Part shown: in pieces, positions 32,584 to 42,973 of the stretch
Numbering within the stretch: the first letter of the stretch is position 1
How the letters are laid out: each line of letters opens with the position of its first letter
Assembly (NCBI GenBank): GCA_001305115.1
Contig: BCAA01000015.1
Coordinates: 1-64,000, forward strand
Reading direction: 5' to 3'
Length of the DNA: 64,000 bases
Origin: Clostridia bacterium UC5.1-1E11
GTDB taxonomy: Bacteria > Bacillota > Clostridia > Oscillospirales > Acutalibacteraceae
Notes under the pieces: generated by a model
What the model was told of the DNA's origin: nothing
The model's database searches: none
Seen by the model: only the letters and a program-made list of their open reading frames with translations
Program-made: the position numbers and the translations under genes

Positions 32584-33457
32584 AGCCCGCCACCTCCATT
32601 TCACTGATAAATACTTCCTCCAAAGTGAGCGGTAAAACCTCCGCAAACACCGGATGCAAGGCATTTATGCGCTCTAAAATTTGTTCTTTTGTCCCCCGCG
32701 CTACAAAACTCACCAAGGAACCGCGCACTTCCGTCTTTAAAATGTCAAGCCCTTGGAAAGCATCCGGTTCTGGAAGGGGTTGGAATACAGCCTGAACCTT
32801 GTTGATTCCCAGCTTTAGCGCATCCAGCTCTCGCTCAAAGAGCACGCCGCCTCTGTGGAACAGGCCCACGTGATCGCAAAAATCTTCCAACTCTCGCAGG
32901 TTATGCGAGGCAATCACCACCGTCATCCCGCGATCTACAACTTCGCTTCCGACAATCCGCTTTAAAAGTTGACGCATGACTGGGTCCAATCCATCGAAAA
33001 TCTCATCCATCAACAGAAGGTCTGGTTGGGCTGCAATCGCACAAATCAGGGCCACCTGACGCTGCATTCCCTTTGACATATTTCCAATCCTAGCCTTACG
33101 GTTTATAGGGAACATGCCACAGCACGCTTCATAACGCTCCTGGTTCCAGTTTGGATATAAGCGGCTATAAAAGGCTGCCATGTCGTCCAAGGAGGCCTGT
33201 GGGATAAAGTAGGGATAGTCTGGAATAAAAAATATACGCGCCTTTACCGTCGGGTTCTCAAACGGTATTTCTCCATCCAAAGTGATGCGGCCGCCATCGG
33301 GCTGGTAGATCCCGGCCAATGTCCGCAGAAAGGTCGATTTTCCTGCACCATTGCTTCCTACCAGGCCAAAGATCGAACCGGACTGAATCTGAAAGGAAAT
33401 CTGGTCGAGCGCGGTGATCCCATCAAAGCGTTTTGTCAGTTGATTGGCTTCAATCAT
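32558..33457 (-). CDS. ABC transporter ATP-binding protein
   Basis: 299 residues, ATG 33457 overlapping the GntR stop (ATGATTGA). Walker A VGSNGAGKST, a variant signature NMSKGMQRQ (in place of LSGGQ), Walker B LLLMDEIFDGLDP and an H-loop SHNLREL are all intact. The C-terminal extension (about 215-299) is typical of drug/peptide exporters. It pairs with the permease downstream; both follow the GntR repressor gene under one promoter. Confidence 0.87.
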   Translation of the reverse strand: MIEANQLTKRFDGITALDQISFQIQSGSIFGLVGSNGAGKSTFLRTLAGIYQPDGGRITLDGEIPFENPTVKARIFFIPDYPYFIPQASLDDMAAFYSRLYPNWNQERYEACCGMFPINRKARIGNMSKGMQRQVALICAIAAQPDLLLMDEIFDGLDPVMRQLLKRIVGSEVVDRGMTVVIASHNLRELEDFCDHVGLFHRGGVLFERELDALKLGINKVQAVFQPLPEPDAFQGLDILKTEVRGSLVSFVARGTKEQILERINALHPVFAEVLPLTLEEVFISEMEVAGYDIENILN

Positions 33458-33869
33458 TCTTGTCACTCCCCTCTTGTCTGTTGGTGGTGGATACCCCACC
33501 ACGATATACCTCTTCAATGCAGTGTTGCACTTCGTCCAGTGGAAGCCCACAGTCCAAGGCCATACCAGCTGCTTCCTGCAACTTTTGGAGAGCCTGTTCC
33601 CTCTGCTGAGAACGTGCATTTACTGTCTCCGCAATAAAAGAACCCTTTCCAGGTACGGAGTAGATGATCCCATCACGTTCTAAGAACTGATACGCTTTCT
33701 GTACGGTATTGGGGTTTACACCCAATTCCTGTGCCAATGCCCTTACGGATGGAAGCTGTTCATTCTTTGCAAGTGCTCCGAGCGCAGTCAACCGCGTGAT
33801 GTTTTGGTATAGCTGTTCATAAATGGGAAGCCGGCTCCGGTAATCCAGCGAAAACAACACATCCTTCAC
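33450..33869 (-). CDS. GntR-family (YtrA subfamily) transcriptional repressor
   Basis: 139 residues. Winged HTH at about 10-75: SRLPIYEQLYQNITRLTALG, LPSVRALAQELGVNPNTVQK and GIIYSVPGKGSFI are textbook GntR. The tail of about 45 residues is the short YtrA-type dimerisation domain with no ligand pocket. It is first in an operon with the ABC genes, and an inverted repeat just downstream of its promoter fits autorepression. Confidence 0.88.
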   Translation of the reverse strand: MKDVLFSLDYRSRLPIYEQLYQNITRLTALGALAKNEQLPSVRALAQELGVNPNTVQKAYQFLERDGIIYSVPGKGSFIAETVNARSQQREQALQKLQEAAGMALDCGLPLDEVQHCIEEVYRGGVSTTNRQEGSDKND

Positions 33870-33877
33870 CGTCCTTT

Positions 33878-33900
33878 CTGTATTATGTGTATTAATACAG
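33878..33900 (-). promoter_or_regulatory. Operator for the GntR repressor
   Basis: CTGTATTA and TAATACAG form a perfect 8-bp inverted repeat with a 7-nt spacer, covering the expected transcription start between -10 box and the GntR start codon. Confidence 0.7.
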
Positions 33901-33904
33901 TAAA

Positions 33905-33933
33905 ACTATATCATATCTCTGCCTCCCTGTCAA
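33905..33933 (-). promoter_or_regulatory. Promoter of the GntR-ABC operon
   Basis: TTGACA, 17-nt spacer, TATAGT. The -35 box overlaps the TGA stop of the upstream YtvI-like gene. Confidence 0.8.
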
Positions 33934-34999
33934 TCGGCAGGGAAGCAGTTGGGAAGGATCTCTGCACGGCGCAACGCCTGTACGGTTAGTAGCAAACATA
34001 CCAAGTAAACCAACAACAAAAAGCTATTGGCAGCCAATGCAAAATACAACGCTGCAAGCATTGCCAAGGGATGAATCTGTGTGGAAGCCGCCAATAGTTT
34101 TGGTTCCAATATCTGGCGTACTCCACAAACGATGAGCCAGGCCGCCACCAAAAGGACGCCCTTTATTGGATTCCCTTGGACAAAAAATAGAAATGCCACT
34201 GGCAAATAGACGGCACCAGGGCCAAACACCGGCAGCAAATCCGCGAATCCAGCAACCAAACTCAAAACTAAAGGATACGGTACACCAAGGGCAAAGAGGA
34301 TGCATAAAGTCTCTACAAATGTGATACAATACAGCAACAGATAGGACCCTAAATAACGCCCTCCCAAATGAACGCCGTGATGGGATGCCGCACGGAACAA
34401 TTCACGCCCCCGGACAGAGAGCATGCGGGACAAACGCCTTCGAATCCGGCCCATATCCTTAGAGAAAAATAAGTTGAGACAACCATCACAAGAAACATGG
34501 TCAACACGGCCGGAAGAGAAGTCAGAAACCCTAAGGCCGCGGTCAGTGCGCTAAGCAGAACAGAAGAGGCCGACTGCGCCAGGTTGAGCAGTTGCTTTTG
34601 ATTTTCCTGGATAAAATCCTGATCCATCCGCTCAACCAGTTCTCCGGCCTGTAAAAACAGACGATTTAGCGGTTCCGTTAGGCGGCCGAGGTCCGCATCC
34701 CGAATCGCACGAATCAAGTTGCTGATCTCTCCCACCAACCATATTCCCAGGAGGGACATTGCACCGATCAACAACACATACAGAGCGGCTGTGGTGATGG
34801 CTGCAGCACAGCCTGCCGTTACAGGAAGTTTTTGACGCAGAAGACGCACCACTGGCTGTAGCACCCACGCCAGGAGAAAGCCTGCCAAAAAAGGAAATGT
34901 ATAGCGTAGCGTTGCAGTAAACAACCAGAATGCCCCGGTGTATACAAGAAAGAAAGCGGCATAAGCCCTTCCTCTAGCCAATAATTCCCGATCCAGCAC
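33930..34999 (-). CDS. AI-2E family membrane protein (YtvI-like), one frameshift
   Basis: 356 residues after repair. Eight or so hydrophobic segments; FLAGFLLAWVLQPVVRLL near the start and GFADLLPVFGPGAVYLP near the end are hallmark AI-2E/PerM family stretches. In Clostridia and Bacilli this length matches the sporulation membrane protein YtvI. One base is missing from the A5 run (plus strand) at 34465-34469; restored, TYFFSKDMGRIRRRL reads through. Transport substrate unknown. Confidence 0.75.
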
Positions 35000-35189
35000 A
35001 GCAATCCCCCCATTCCATCATCAAATATATGGGAGGACAGCGCCCTTCTATACGTATAAAAAAGAGCGCCCCGCTTCTGGATTCGTACCGTGCCGGGTAC
35101 TACCGCCCTTGTTCGGTTCTTCACACCTACAGCGTACAAAGCAACCGAAATAGGCAATCCATCTGCGGAGCGCTCATGGTCTTTCGTTC

Positions 35190-35438
35190 TTATTTTTCCC
35201 TCCCCAACAACCAATCCACAGAGACGTTGAGGATGTTTGCCAGCGCAGAGAGTTCAAAATCCGTCACATAACGGATTTGTCCCTCCAGCTTGGACAATCC
35301 GGACGCGTTCATATCGACTCCGTTCACCTGAAGCTGAGCCAAAAGCTCCTTCTGCTTCATCCCCTGGCTTTTCCGAGCCATTTCGACACGCGCCCCCACA
35401 AGATTGCGGGTTCCCAATGCTTGCTTGCGTAATCTCAC
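35190..35438 (-). CDS. XRE-family transcriptional regulator
   Basis: 82 residues from GTG 35438, which has GGGAG 10 nt upstream; a longer frame to 35489 has no SD. The HTH_3 domain reads LVGARVEMARKSQGMKQKEL, then ASGLSKLEGQIRYVTDFELS and a C-terminal LANILNVSVDWLLG, the usual end of this family. No partner domain. Target unknown. Confidence 0.8.
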   Translation of the reverse strand: MRLRKQALGTRNLVGARVEMARKSQGMKQKELLAQLQVNGVDMNASGLSKLEGQIRYVTDFELSALANILNVSVDWLLGREK

Positions 35439-35667
35439 CTTAAATTCACTCCCTACATGCTTCAATTTTTTTACCAATATTGCCAACAAAACGATGTGAA
35501 TTTTGGATAAAGCGATTCATCGAACAGCTAAACCCACACAAATCCACTCGATATTTCTATTATAGTATCTATTTGTGGAAAACGCAACAAAAATATTACA
35601 TATTTTTAGCTTCTTCGGCACAATTTTTTGCTTCCAATTTCTGGTGTAACCGGAAAGAAAAACATAT

Positions 35668-35696
35668 TTGTGCTTTTCCTGGAATCTTGTTATAAT
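35668..35696 (+). promoter_or_regulatory. Promoter of nicotinate phosphoribosyltransferase gene
   Basis: TTGTGC, 17-nt spacer, TATAAT. It lies inside the longer upstream reading frame, which supports the start at 35812. Confidence 0.6.
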
Positions 35697-35811
35697 AACC
35701 TTGTATAGCTTTGTGCTGGATCGGGTCATTTTCTGGCCCCTTCTTACCACCGGGACACCTACTCATTTGCAATGTTCGTTTACCGGTGACTTTAATTGTG
35801 GAGATGTTACC

Positions 35812-37281
35812 ATGACAAATGAAAAGAAGCCCACCCGAAATCTCACGATGCTCACGGATTTCTATGAAATCACCATGTCCAATGGCTATTTTTCCAATGG
35901 CTATCGGGACACCATTGTATATTTTGACATGTTTTTCCGACATGTCCCGGACGACGGTGGCTTTGCAATTATGGCTGGCGTTCAACAGCTGGTTGAGTAT
36001 ATTGAAAATCTGAACTTTTCGGACGACGACATCGCTTACCTCGAATCCAAGCACATGTTCCGCCAGGAGTTTTTAGAGTATCTGCGTAACTTTCAGTTTA
36101 CCTGCGATGTTTGGGCTATACCGGAAGGCACCCCCATCTTTCCCGGTGAACCGATTGTCACCGTGCGCGGACCTGTGATTCAAGCGCAGTTGATTGAAAC
36201 CATGCTGCTGCTCACCATTAACCATCAAAGTATGATCGCCACCAAGGCAAACCGGATTGTCCGTGCAGCCCAGGGGCGCGCCGTCATGGAATTTGGTTCT
36301 CGTCGTGCACAGGGACCGGATGGCGCTATTTACGGCGCTCGGGCAGCTTATATCGGGGGATGCTGTGGCACTGCCTGCACCATCTCTGATCCGGACTTTG
36401 GCGTACCAGCGCTAGGCACCATGGCCCACAGTTGGGTACAGCTGTTTGACAGTGAATTGGACGCATTCCGCGCTTATGCCCGCGAATATCCCTCCAATTG
36501 CACCCTGTTGGTGGATACCTTTAATGTTTTGAAGTCCGGCGTTCCAAATGCGATCAAGGTTTTCCGAGAAGAACTGCTTCCTCGCGGGTATCGTCCTGCC
36601 GGCATCCGCATCGACAGCGGCGACATTACGTATCTCTCTCGTAAGGCACGTAAGATGCTGGATGAAGCCGGATTCCCTGATTGTAAAATTTGTGCCTCCA
36701 ATTCCCTTGATGAATACATTATACGCGATATGCTGATGCAAGGTGCGAAAGTTGACAGCTTTGGAGTGGGGGAACGGCTGATTACCTCAGGCTCTGAACC
36801 GGTTTTTGGCGGGGTTTACAAGTTAGCTGGCGTTGAGGACGCCAAGGGGAATATCATTCCCAAGATCAAAATCAGCGAGAATGTCGCAAAGATCACCACA
36901 CCTTGCTTTAAGGGGCTTTGGCGCCTGTTTGATCGTGACACGGGTAAAGCCATCGCAGATGTCATTACTCTGCACGATGAAGTGATCGACGACACACAGC
37001 CATATGAAATTTTTTGATCCGGAGCACATCTGGAAGCGCAAAATGGTCACAAATTTCCGCGCAGTAAAACTACGCAAAAAATCTTTGAACATGGAAAATG
37101 CATTGCCAAGGAGTATACTCTGGAAGAAATTAAGCGCTATTGTGCCGAACAGGTGGACACTCTCTGGGAAGAAGTCACCCGCTTTGAAAATCCCCACCAA
37201 TACTATGTGGATCTGTCCCCCTCCCTTTGGGAAATCAAGAACCGGATGTTGGAGGAAAATACCCTGCACAACAAAAATTAA
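35812..37281 (+). CDS. Nicotinate phosphoribosyltransferase, two frameshifts
   Basis: About 489 residues after repair. Makes nicotinate mononucleotide from nicotinate and PRPP for NAD salvage, in the cytoplasm. The start has SD GGAGATG; LTDFYEITMSNGYF, EFGSRRAQGPDGA, DSGDITYLS and FGVGERLITS are NAPRTase-family signatures. A T is inserted in the run 37010-37015 (false stop at 37017) and an A is lost in 37076-37081; repaired, the tail reads DPEHIWKRKMVTNFRAVKL and ends LEENTLHNKN. This is the only insertion among the window's indels. Confidence 0.87.
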
Positions 37282-37294
37282 AGGATTTGTCCGG

Positions 37295-37323
37295 TTGACA
37301 TCCACGGAAAAATCGGATAGAAT
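37295..37323 (+). promoter_or_regulatory. Promoter of rnpB
   Basis: TTGACA, 17-nt spacer, TAGAAT, ending 7 nt before the P1 stem of RNase P RNA. Confidence 0.85.
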
Positions 37324-37329
37324 AGTGCC

Positions 37330-37676
37330 TGCGAGCAGGCTGAACAGCTGCGGGTGAGACCCGAAAGGGTCCACACGAGGAAAGTCCGAGCTCCAAAGGG
37401 CAAGAATAACGGCTAACGGCCGCCGGGGGCGACCCTAGGGAAAGTGCAACAGAGATATACCGCCGCTTTGCGGCAAGGGTGGAAAGGCGAGGTAAGAGCT
37501 CACCAGCGCGCAGGAGACTGCGCGGCTCTGCAAACCCTATTCGGAGCAACACCGTGGAGGGACATATGCGCCGGCCCGGCGCGTCCTGTGGAGGTGGCAT
37601 CGAGCTGGAGCGGCAACGCCCAGCCAAGATAGATGGCTGTTCACGACAGAACTCGGCTTACAGGCCTGGTCGCACC
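37330..37676 (+). ncRNA. rnpB: RNase P RNA (class A)
   Basis: Catalytic RNA of tRNA 5' processing. Conserved elements in order: GAGGAAAGTCCGAGCTCC (P3/P4 side), AGGGAAAGTGCAACAGAGAT, GAGGTAAGAGCTCACC, and the 3' AGATGGCTGTTCACGACAGA region. The ends TGCGAGCAGGC and GCCTGGTCGCA pair as P1. Length of about 347 nt fits class A. Confidence 0.95.
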
Positions 37677-37706
37677 TTTTATGTAATCGGAGGTAAACGA
37701 CGCCTC

Positions 37707-37756
37707 TTATAATAAAATCCCCACGATCGAGAAAGATCGTGGGGATTTTATTATAA
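37707..37756 (+). terminator. Long perfect bidirectional terminator
   Basis: A 22-bp perfect stem with loop GAGAAA; CCCCACGATC/GATCGTGGGG core and A/T arms give T runs on both strands. It follows rnpB on plus. Confidence 0.9.
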
Positions 37757-37886
37757 CACGAATTCTTGAAACAGCTGTGAAAGGTTCCACCAACCTTTGC
37801 GGAATCCCACCTGATTTCTATCGCTCGTTTAGCCATAATATACACCGTATAAATCATTGGAGATTCCTTTCGTCAATATAAAACTG

Positions 37887-39982
37887 TTACCGCACACTGA
37901 ACAATAGATCTCCATAGGTGGGATACGGCCAATATTTTTCACCGACATTGTTCTCGATTTCATCCGCGATAGCGCGTGTCTTTTCCATTTGCATCAGCAC
38001 GGGATTGCGGTAATATTTAGCGCACTCCTCGATATCCTTCAAATGTTCCGCTCCGGCAACCGCCGCCTCCAGTGCCTCCATCTCCTTGTAGAGGTCTGCT
38101 GTCAGCCGAGAGAGCTTTTTAAGCAGCTTTTCTTCGAGTTCGCAGCAAATATCCGCACATAGCTGCTTTTTATTGATTGCCTCTTTGCTGATGTCTTTCA
38201 TATAGCACAGGCCGCTGGAAGGATGTCCTTTTTTATCATGTCCGCCATGGTCAATGCTTCAATGTGAATCTGTTTGCAGTAATTTTCCAGCTGAATTTCA
38301 CAGCGGGAGATAATCTCTGTCCCAGATAGTACCCCATACTTCTCAAACATTTCAATGTTTTCCGGATGTTTATAGTACGGCAGGGCCTCCGCAGTGGATA
38401 CCAGATTCAGCAAACCGCGCCTTTCTGCTTCTTCGACCCATTCAGGAGCATAGTTATTCCCGTTGAATACAATTCGCTTGTGATCCCTATAAGAATGACG
38501 AATAATATGATTCAACTCTTTATTGAAATCCTCTGCCGTCTCCAATCGATCCGCATACCGGCAAAGCGTATCCGCCACAATGGTATTCAAGATCATATTC
38601 GGACAAGCGATCGAAACGGTGGAACCAAGCATGCGGAATTCAAATTTATTGCCGGTGAAGGCAAAGGGGGAGGTCCGGTTACGGTCTGTTGTGTCCTTTG
38701 GAAACTTGGGCAAAACATCCACGCCGATGTTCATTTCCGCGGCATCTCTTTGGTCGTATTCGCTTTTATGTTCAATGGATTCCAAAATAGCCGTCAACTC
38801 ATCCCCCAAGAAAACCGAAATAATCGCTGGAGGAGCCTCGCTGGAACCCAAGCGGTGGTCATTTCCTGCACTTGCCACAGACAGACGCAGAAGATCCTGA
38901 TGTTTATCAACAGCCTCCAAAATGGCTGTCAAAAATAGAAGGAACTGTGCGTTTTCCTCCGGAGATTCCCCCGGCTCCAACAAATTGATCCCTGTATCCG
39001 TGCAGATGCTCCAATTGTTATGTTTACCGCTTCCATTGACACCTGCAAACGGCTTTTCATGCAACAGGCACGCCAAACCGTGTTTGGCGGCCACCTTTTT
39101 CATGATTTCCATCGTCAGCTGATTGTGGTCTGTGGCCACGTTTCCGGTGGTAAAGATCGGCGCCAACTCATGTTGTGCGGGAGCAGCTTCATTGTGCTTG
39201 GTCTTGGCCAGGATCCCCAGTTTCCAAAGCTCTTCATCTAGATCCTTCATGTATGCCGATACACGGGGCTTAATTACACCGAAATAATGGTCCTCCAGCT
39301 CCTGCCCTTTGGGCGGCTTTGCCCCAAACAGGGTACGACCCGTATAAACCAAATCTTTGCGCTTTTTGTACATGGCTTCATCGATCAAAAAATACTCTTG
39401 CTCTGGCCCTACAGTGGTATTTACACGGTTCGCTGGCGTCCCAAACAGGCGCAGAATCCGCAAAACCTGTTTATTGAGCGCATTCATGGAGCGCAGCAGG
39501 GGCGTCTTTTTGTCAAGCGCCTCCCCGCCATAGGAACAAAATGCAGTCGGAATGCACAGCGTACCGTCTTTGATAAAAGCATCCGAGGTCGGGTCCCACG
39601 CAGTATAGCCACGTGCCTCAAAGGTCGCCCGGAGACCTCCGGAAGGGAAACTGGACGCATCCGGCTCTCCTTTGATGAGTTCTTTGCCCGAAAATTCCAT
39701 AATAACCTTTCCATCTTCCACCGGATAGATGAAGCTATCATGTTTTTCCGCTGTAATACCAGTCATTGGTTGAAACCAGTGGGTAAAATGGGTCACACCT
39801 TTTTCAACCGCCCATTCCTTCATGGCGTTGGCGACGATATTGGCTACCTGCGGATCGAGGGGTTCCCCCTTCTCTCTGGTCCGTTTCAGCGCCTTATACG
39901 TCTCCTTTGGCAGGCGTTCTTTCATCACGGTTTCACTAAAGACCATACTGCCAAACATTTCCGGGACATTCCTAATGCTCAT
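37887..39982 (-). CDS. glnN: Glutamine synthetase type III, one frameshift
   Basis: 698 residues after repair, the GS-III size. Condenses ammonium and glutamate with ATP. Start MSIRNVPEMFGSMVFSETVM; HWFQPMTG, EHDSFI-type EKHDSF, GPEQEYFLID, KHNEAAPAQHELAP and NGSGKHNNWS are GS-III active-site stretches. The last 104 residues (KDISKEAINK to TYGDLLFSVR) lie in another frame because one base is missing near 38200 (GTGCTATATGA), here outside a homopolymer. SD AGGGAGTG. Preceded by a consensus promoter and a leader with a terminator hairpin. Confidence 0.9.
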
Positions 39983-40037
39983 CAAATAGTCACTCCCTCT
40001 GTAATTTAAGACCAATTCAAATGATTTCTGCGGATAA

Positions 40038-40099
40038 GCCCTGTAGTTGACCGCCTGAATAATGCAAAAGGCGCCGCAGGGCGATCCCTACAGCGCCTT
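40038..40099 (-). promoter_or_regulatory. Possible transcription attenuator in the glnN leader
   Basis: A hairpin (AAGGCGC with GCGCCTT, inner AGGG with CCCT; 40068-40099) followed by TTTT begins shortly after the expected transcript start. Downstream, CTACAGGGC (40038-40046) is complementary to CTGTAG of the left arm and to GCCCTG of the right arm, so it could replace the terminator. No known riboswitch or ANTAR motif was recognised. Confidence 0.4.
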
Positions 40100-40115
40100 C
40101 GCGTATGGCGGACTC

Positions 40116-40144
40116 ATTATATCCTAACCGCTTTTAATTGTCAA
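40116..40144 (-). promoter_or_regulatory. Consensus promoter of glnN
   Basis: TTGACA, 17-nt spacer, TATAAT, both boxes perfect. Confidence 0.9.
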
Positions 40145-40230
40145 CGGTCGGGGTCGAATTTTATAAGATTTTATCCCCTTTTCCCTATATTTATCAGATA
40201 GGATGTTTCCCCTTTGTTCGTCCAGACAAA

Positions 40231-40268
40231 ATAAAAACCGCTCCAAGAAATGAAACACTTGGAGCGGT
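40231..40268 (-). terminator. Terminator of mltG-like gene
   Basis: 10-bp perfect stem CCGCTCCAAG/CTTGGAGCGG, 10-nt loop, then TTTTTATTTTG on minus. Confidence 0.92.
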
Positions 40269-40284
40269 AGCCACCTTGATGCAT

Positions 40285-41391
40285 TTATGTAGCACTGCGA
40301 AGCCCTGCCGCAAGCAGGTTGGCATTGTGCTGTTCCAACGTCTCCGCAAAATAAGAGGTTCCATTTGCCGAATGGCAGAAATAGTAGTAGTTGGTATTCG
40401 CCGGATTCAAAGCCGCCTGAATAGATTCCACGCTGGGATTGCAGATCGGACCAGCCGGCAATCCTGTGATGTTATAGGTATTATAAGAACTCTGGAACCC
40501 CGGAAGCTGTGAAGGGACATTGACCTTGGCTCGATATGGATAATACATGGTAGAATCCGCCTGCAAACGATATACATTGACTGAGTTGCCAGATCTTAAC
40601 CGGTTTATAAACACCGATGCCACATTGGCACGATCGGATGCGGTACTCTCCCGCTGTACCAAAGAGGCCAAAGTCATAACCTGTTCCTTGGTCAAGCCTG
40701 CGGTATTCTGCCAGTTGATATTGGCTGTCTTTGTCTGGTAATTGTCCAACATCGTTCTTAAGACGCTCTGCACATTTTGACCTTTCCAGAAATTATAAGT
40801 ATCCGGATATAGATACCCCTCCAACTTATAATACCGACTGTCTGCATTCGTAATAGAGGCAATAAAAGGATAGCTATCAAATGCACTGCTGTTAGAGGCG
40901 TCAAATACTTCTTTCATACTACAAACGCCTGCCTGCTCCAACGCCTGTGCGGTCTCTCTCAGTGTCGCTCCTTCAGGAATCCGCACATTGACCGTTCCGG
41001 TTTCGTCCCCTACCTTTACCGACAGCATATTTTCCACATTTGCATAACGCAGATAGATGGTTGCCAGGCCTTCTTTTACACCACTGATCTCATATAAATA
41101 CCGCCCGTCGGCCTTTTTGACGTATTTCCCTACTGCAACATCCGGATTTGAAGATACTGCATCGGGCGGGGTTCCACGGTCCGGTGTGACTGTAACCGCC
41201 AAGTAATACTTCTGTGCGGTAGTCTTCAACTCACAACTCGCTGTATCTAACCGGATGACCGGGGTTGCTGCCGAAACAGAAATGGCGGCTTCTGCTATAA
41301 CCGGCGCATTTGTCGCAATTGTCCCACCCAAACAACAAACACAAAGCGCAAAAGCTACACATCGTTTGACGATTTCTCTTTTTCTATTCAT
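40285..41391 (-). CDS. Endolytic transglycosylase MltG-like protein
   Basis: 368 residues; ATG 41391 behind AAAGGAG. N-terminal signal/anchor (VAFALCVCCLGGTIA), a beta-rich region (about 45-135, Ig/BIG2-like: VIRLDTASCELKTTAQK), then the YceG/MltG domain from about 140 (VRIPEGATLRETAQAL, LEGYLYPDTYNF, LASLVQRESTASD with the catalytic Glu, QADSTMYYP, YNTYNITGLPAGPICNPS). It cuts nascent peptidoglycan strands outside the membrane. The added N-terminal beta domain differs from standard MltG. Monocistronic with its own terminator. Confidence 0.87.
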   Translation of the reverse strand: MNRKREIVKRCVAFALCVCCLGGTIATNAPVIAEAAISVSAATPVIRLDTASCELKTTAQKYYLAVTVTPDRGTPPDAVSSNPDVAVGKYVKKADGRYLYEISGVKEGLATIYLRYANVENMLSVKVGDETGTVNVRIPEGATLRETAQALEQAGVCSMKEVFDASNSSAFDSYPFIASITNADSRYYKLEGYLYPDTYNFWKGQNVQSVLRTMLDNYQTKTANINWQNTAGLTKEQVMTLASLVQRESTASDRANVASVFINRLRSGNSVNVYRLQADSTMYYPYRAKVNVPSQLPGFQSSYNTYNITGLPAGPICNPSVESIQAALNPANTNYYYFCHSANGTSYFAETLEQHNANLLAAGLRSAT

Positions 41392-41511
41392 CAAAACACT
41401 CCTTTGCCATAATCCCAATCGTACTGTCTCATATTATTGAGTATAGACTTCTATGATCGTTCGTTCAAGCCTCTGCATGGAAACAAATTGTAAATTTTTG
41501 AACAATCTTAT

Positions 41512-42553
41512 TTACTTGCGCTCTATTCCCACCGCACGGCCCACCAGGTTGGTCAGGCAGCCGAACAGGATATTGGCATAATAGGTTACCAAGCGCCACA
41601 GAAGGATCGCTGGAATAATCGTCGGGCCGAAGAAAGTACCAAAAAGAGGTAAAAGCTTCCTTCTGCGCCCCCGGAAGAGCCCGGCAGAGGGATAAATGCT
41701 GACACCATAGTAACAAAGGTCTGCGCAGCCAACATGGTAAAGATCGTCGCATCCATATTTAACGGCAGATTGAAGCTTCGGTAAATAAAATAGGGAATTA
41801 GTCCCGCCAAGGTGATCTGTACAACGGTGAAAAAACCTGACTTTAAATAAACCTTGAACGAGGTTCCCATCGTCTTTGCACTGTCGTGAAACATCTCCAT
41901 CTGTCCATGAATCTTTTTATATTTTGCTACTGGATGCCGGCAAAGATGAACACGGTACAGATTCCGCAACAAAAAGCGCAGGAACCGGTCAGTAGCTTTC
42001 TCGCTTAGCATAAACAGTGTGACACCCAGAATAAATGATCCATTCGTTACAAGTCCGATGACCGTAACAAAAGAAAAATTACTGACATTCTGCTGAAAAT
42101 ATCCCAAGCGGAATACAACCATCACCATGGCATAAATGACCATGATTGCCTGATAGACCAGCGTTTTCATCGCTACAATCGACCCTGCTTTGCCTGTATC
42201 CACACCCATTTTGCTCATTGAATACATTTGCATCGGCTGCCCACCTGTTGCAAACGGCGTCAATGCGCTGTAGAGCAGGCCTGTCATTGCAATATGAAAG
42301 GACTGCGAAAATTTCCATTCCGGATACAGATGCTTACAAAAGACCCCCAGCACGTAGGTTTCCAACAGCCAACCACCGACCATGGCTCCCAGTGTAACCA
42401 GTAGCCATTCCCAACGAAGGCTGGAAGCGAGATGTCCCAAAGCGGTTATTCCATCCGTGGTAAACAGGAAATAAAGCAAAACCCCCATTGAGATCGCAAT
42501 GGTGATAATCGCCAATAGATTTTTTTAAGAATCCTTAAAACTTTGGCCCCCAT
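41512..42553 (-). CDS. UPF0104/LPG-synthase-like membrane protein, two frameshifts
   Basis: 347 residues after repair; ATG 42553 behind GGAGGAA. Multispan membrane protein of the flippase-like UPF0104 family (MprF transmembrane half): YSALTPFATGGQPMQMY and FIPLPGSSGGAEGSFYLFFG are its signature stretches. No lysyltransferase domain follows, so it is not a full MprF. One A is missing at T7 42520-42526 (plus) and one T at A5 41641-41645. Probably moves a lipid across the membrane; substrate unknown. Confidence 0.8.
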
Positions 42554-42775
42554 GGAATCTTCCTCCGTCTTTCATGCGCCGTTAAACCGTCGCCTTCTTT
42601 GCCATAAGGCAATTCCTTTTTATTCTATAACAGTTTCCGAAAATATACAAGCGAAAAGTCCGGGGTGGAAGAGCACCCAGTTTCTCTCCTCTGCATACTA
42701 TGAACATGGATAAGCTCCATAATCCCACGCCCCTGGGCGCAGGACGCAATACCATTACGCGAAAGGAGAGTTCTT

Positions 42776-42973
42776 ATGGCGAACGATATGAATGGGCAAA
42801 TGTGCGATCTTGCACAGCCTACACCGTTGCCTTCGGTAACGGTACCCGCCATGGCTTATGTCCCATTTCAACAATTCAGCAGTATCTATCCCCCTGAACA
42901 GGGGCTAGACAACGGTACAATTTTTCCCGAATTGAATAAACCGTTCTATGGAAGGAGGGGAGAACCCAGATGA
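42776..42973 (+). CDS. cotJA: Spore coat-associated protein CotJA
   Basis: 65 residues behind AAAGGAGAG. MAYVPFQQFSSIYPPEQGL and GTIFPELNKPFYG are the CotJA pattern. Part of the cotJABC operon whose products sit in the inner spore coat; in B. subtilis the operon is made in the mother cell under sigma-E. Its stop overlaps the cotJB start (ATGA). A TGCATACTATG upstream (42692-42702) resembles a sigma-E -10 box, but no matching -35 was found. Confidence 0.88.
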   Translation: MANDMNGQMCDLAQPTPLPSVTVPAMAYVPFQQFSSIYPPEQGLDNGTIFPELNKPFYGRRGEPR

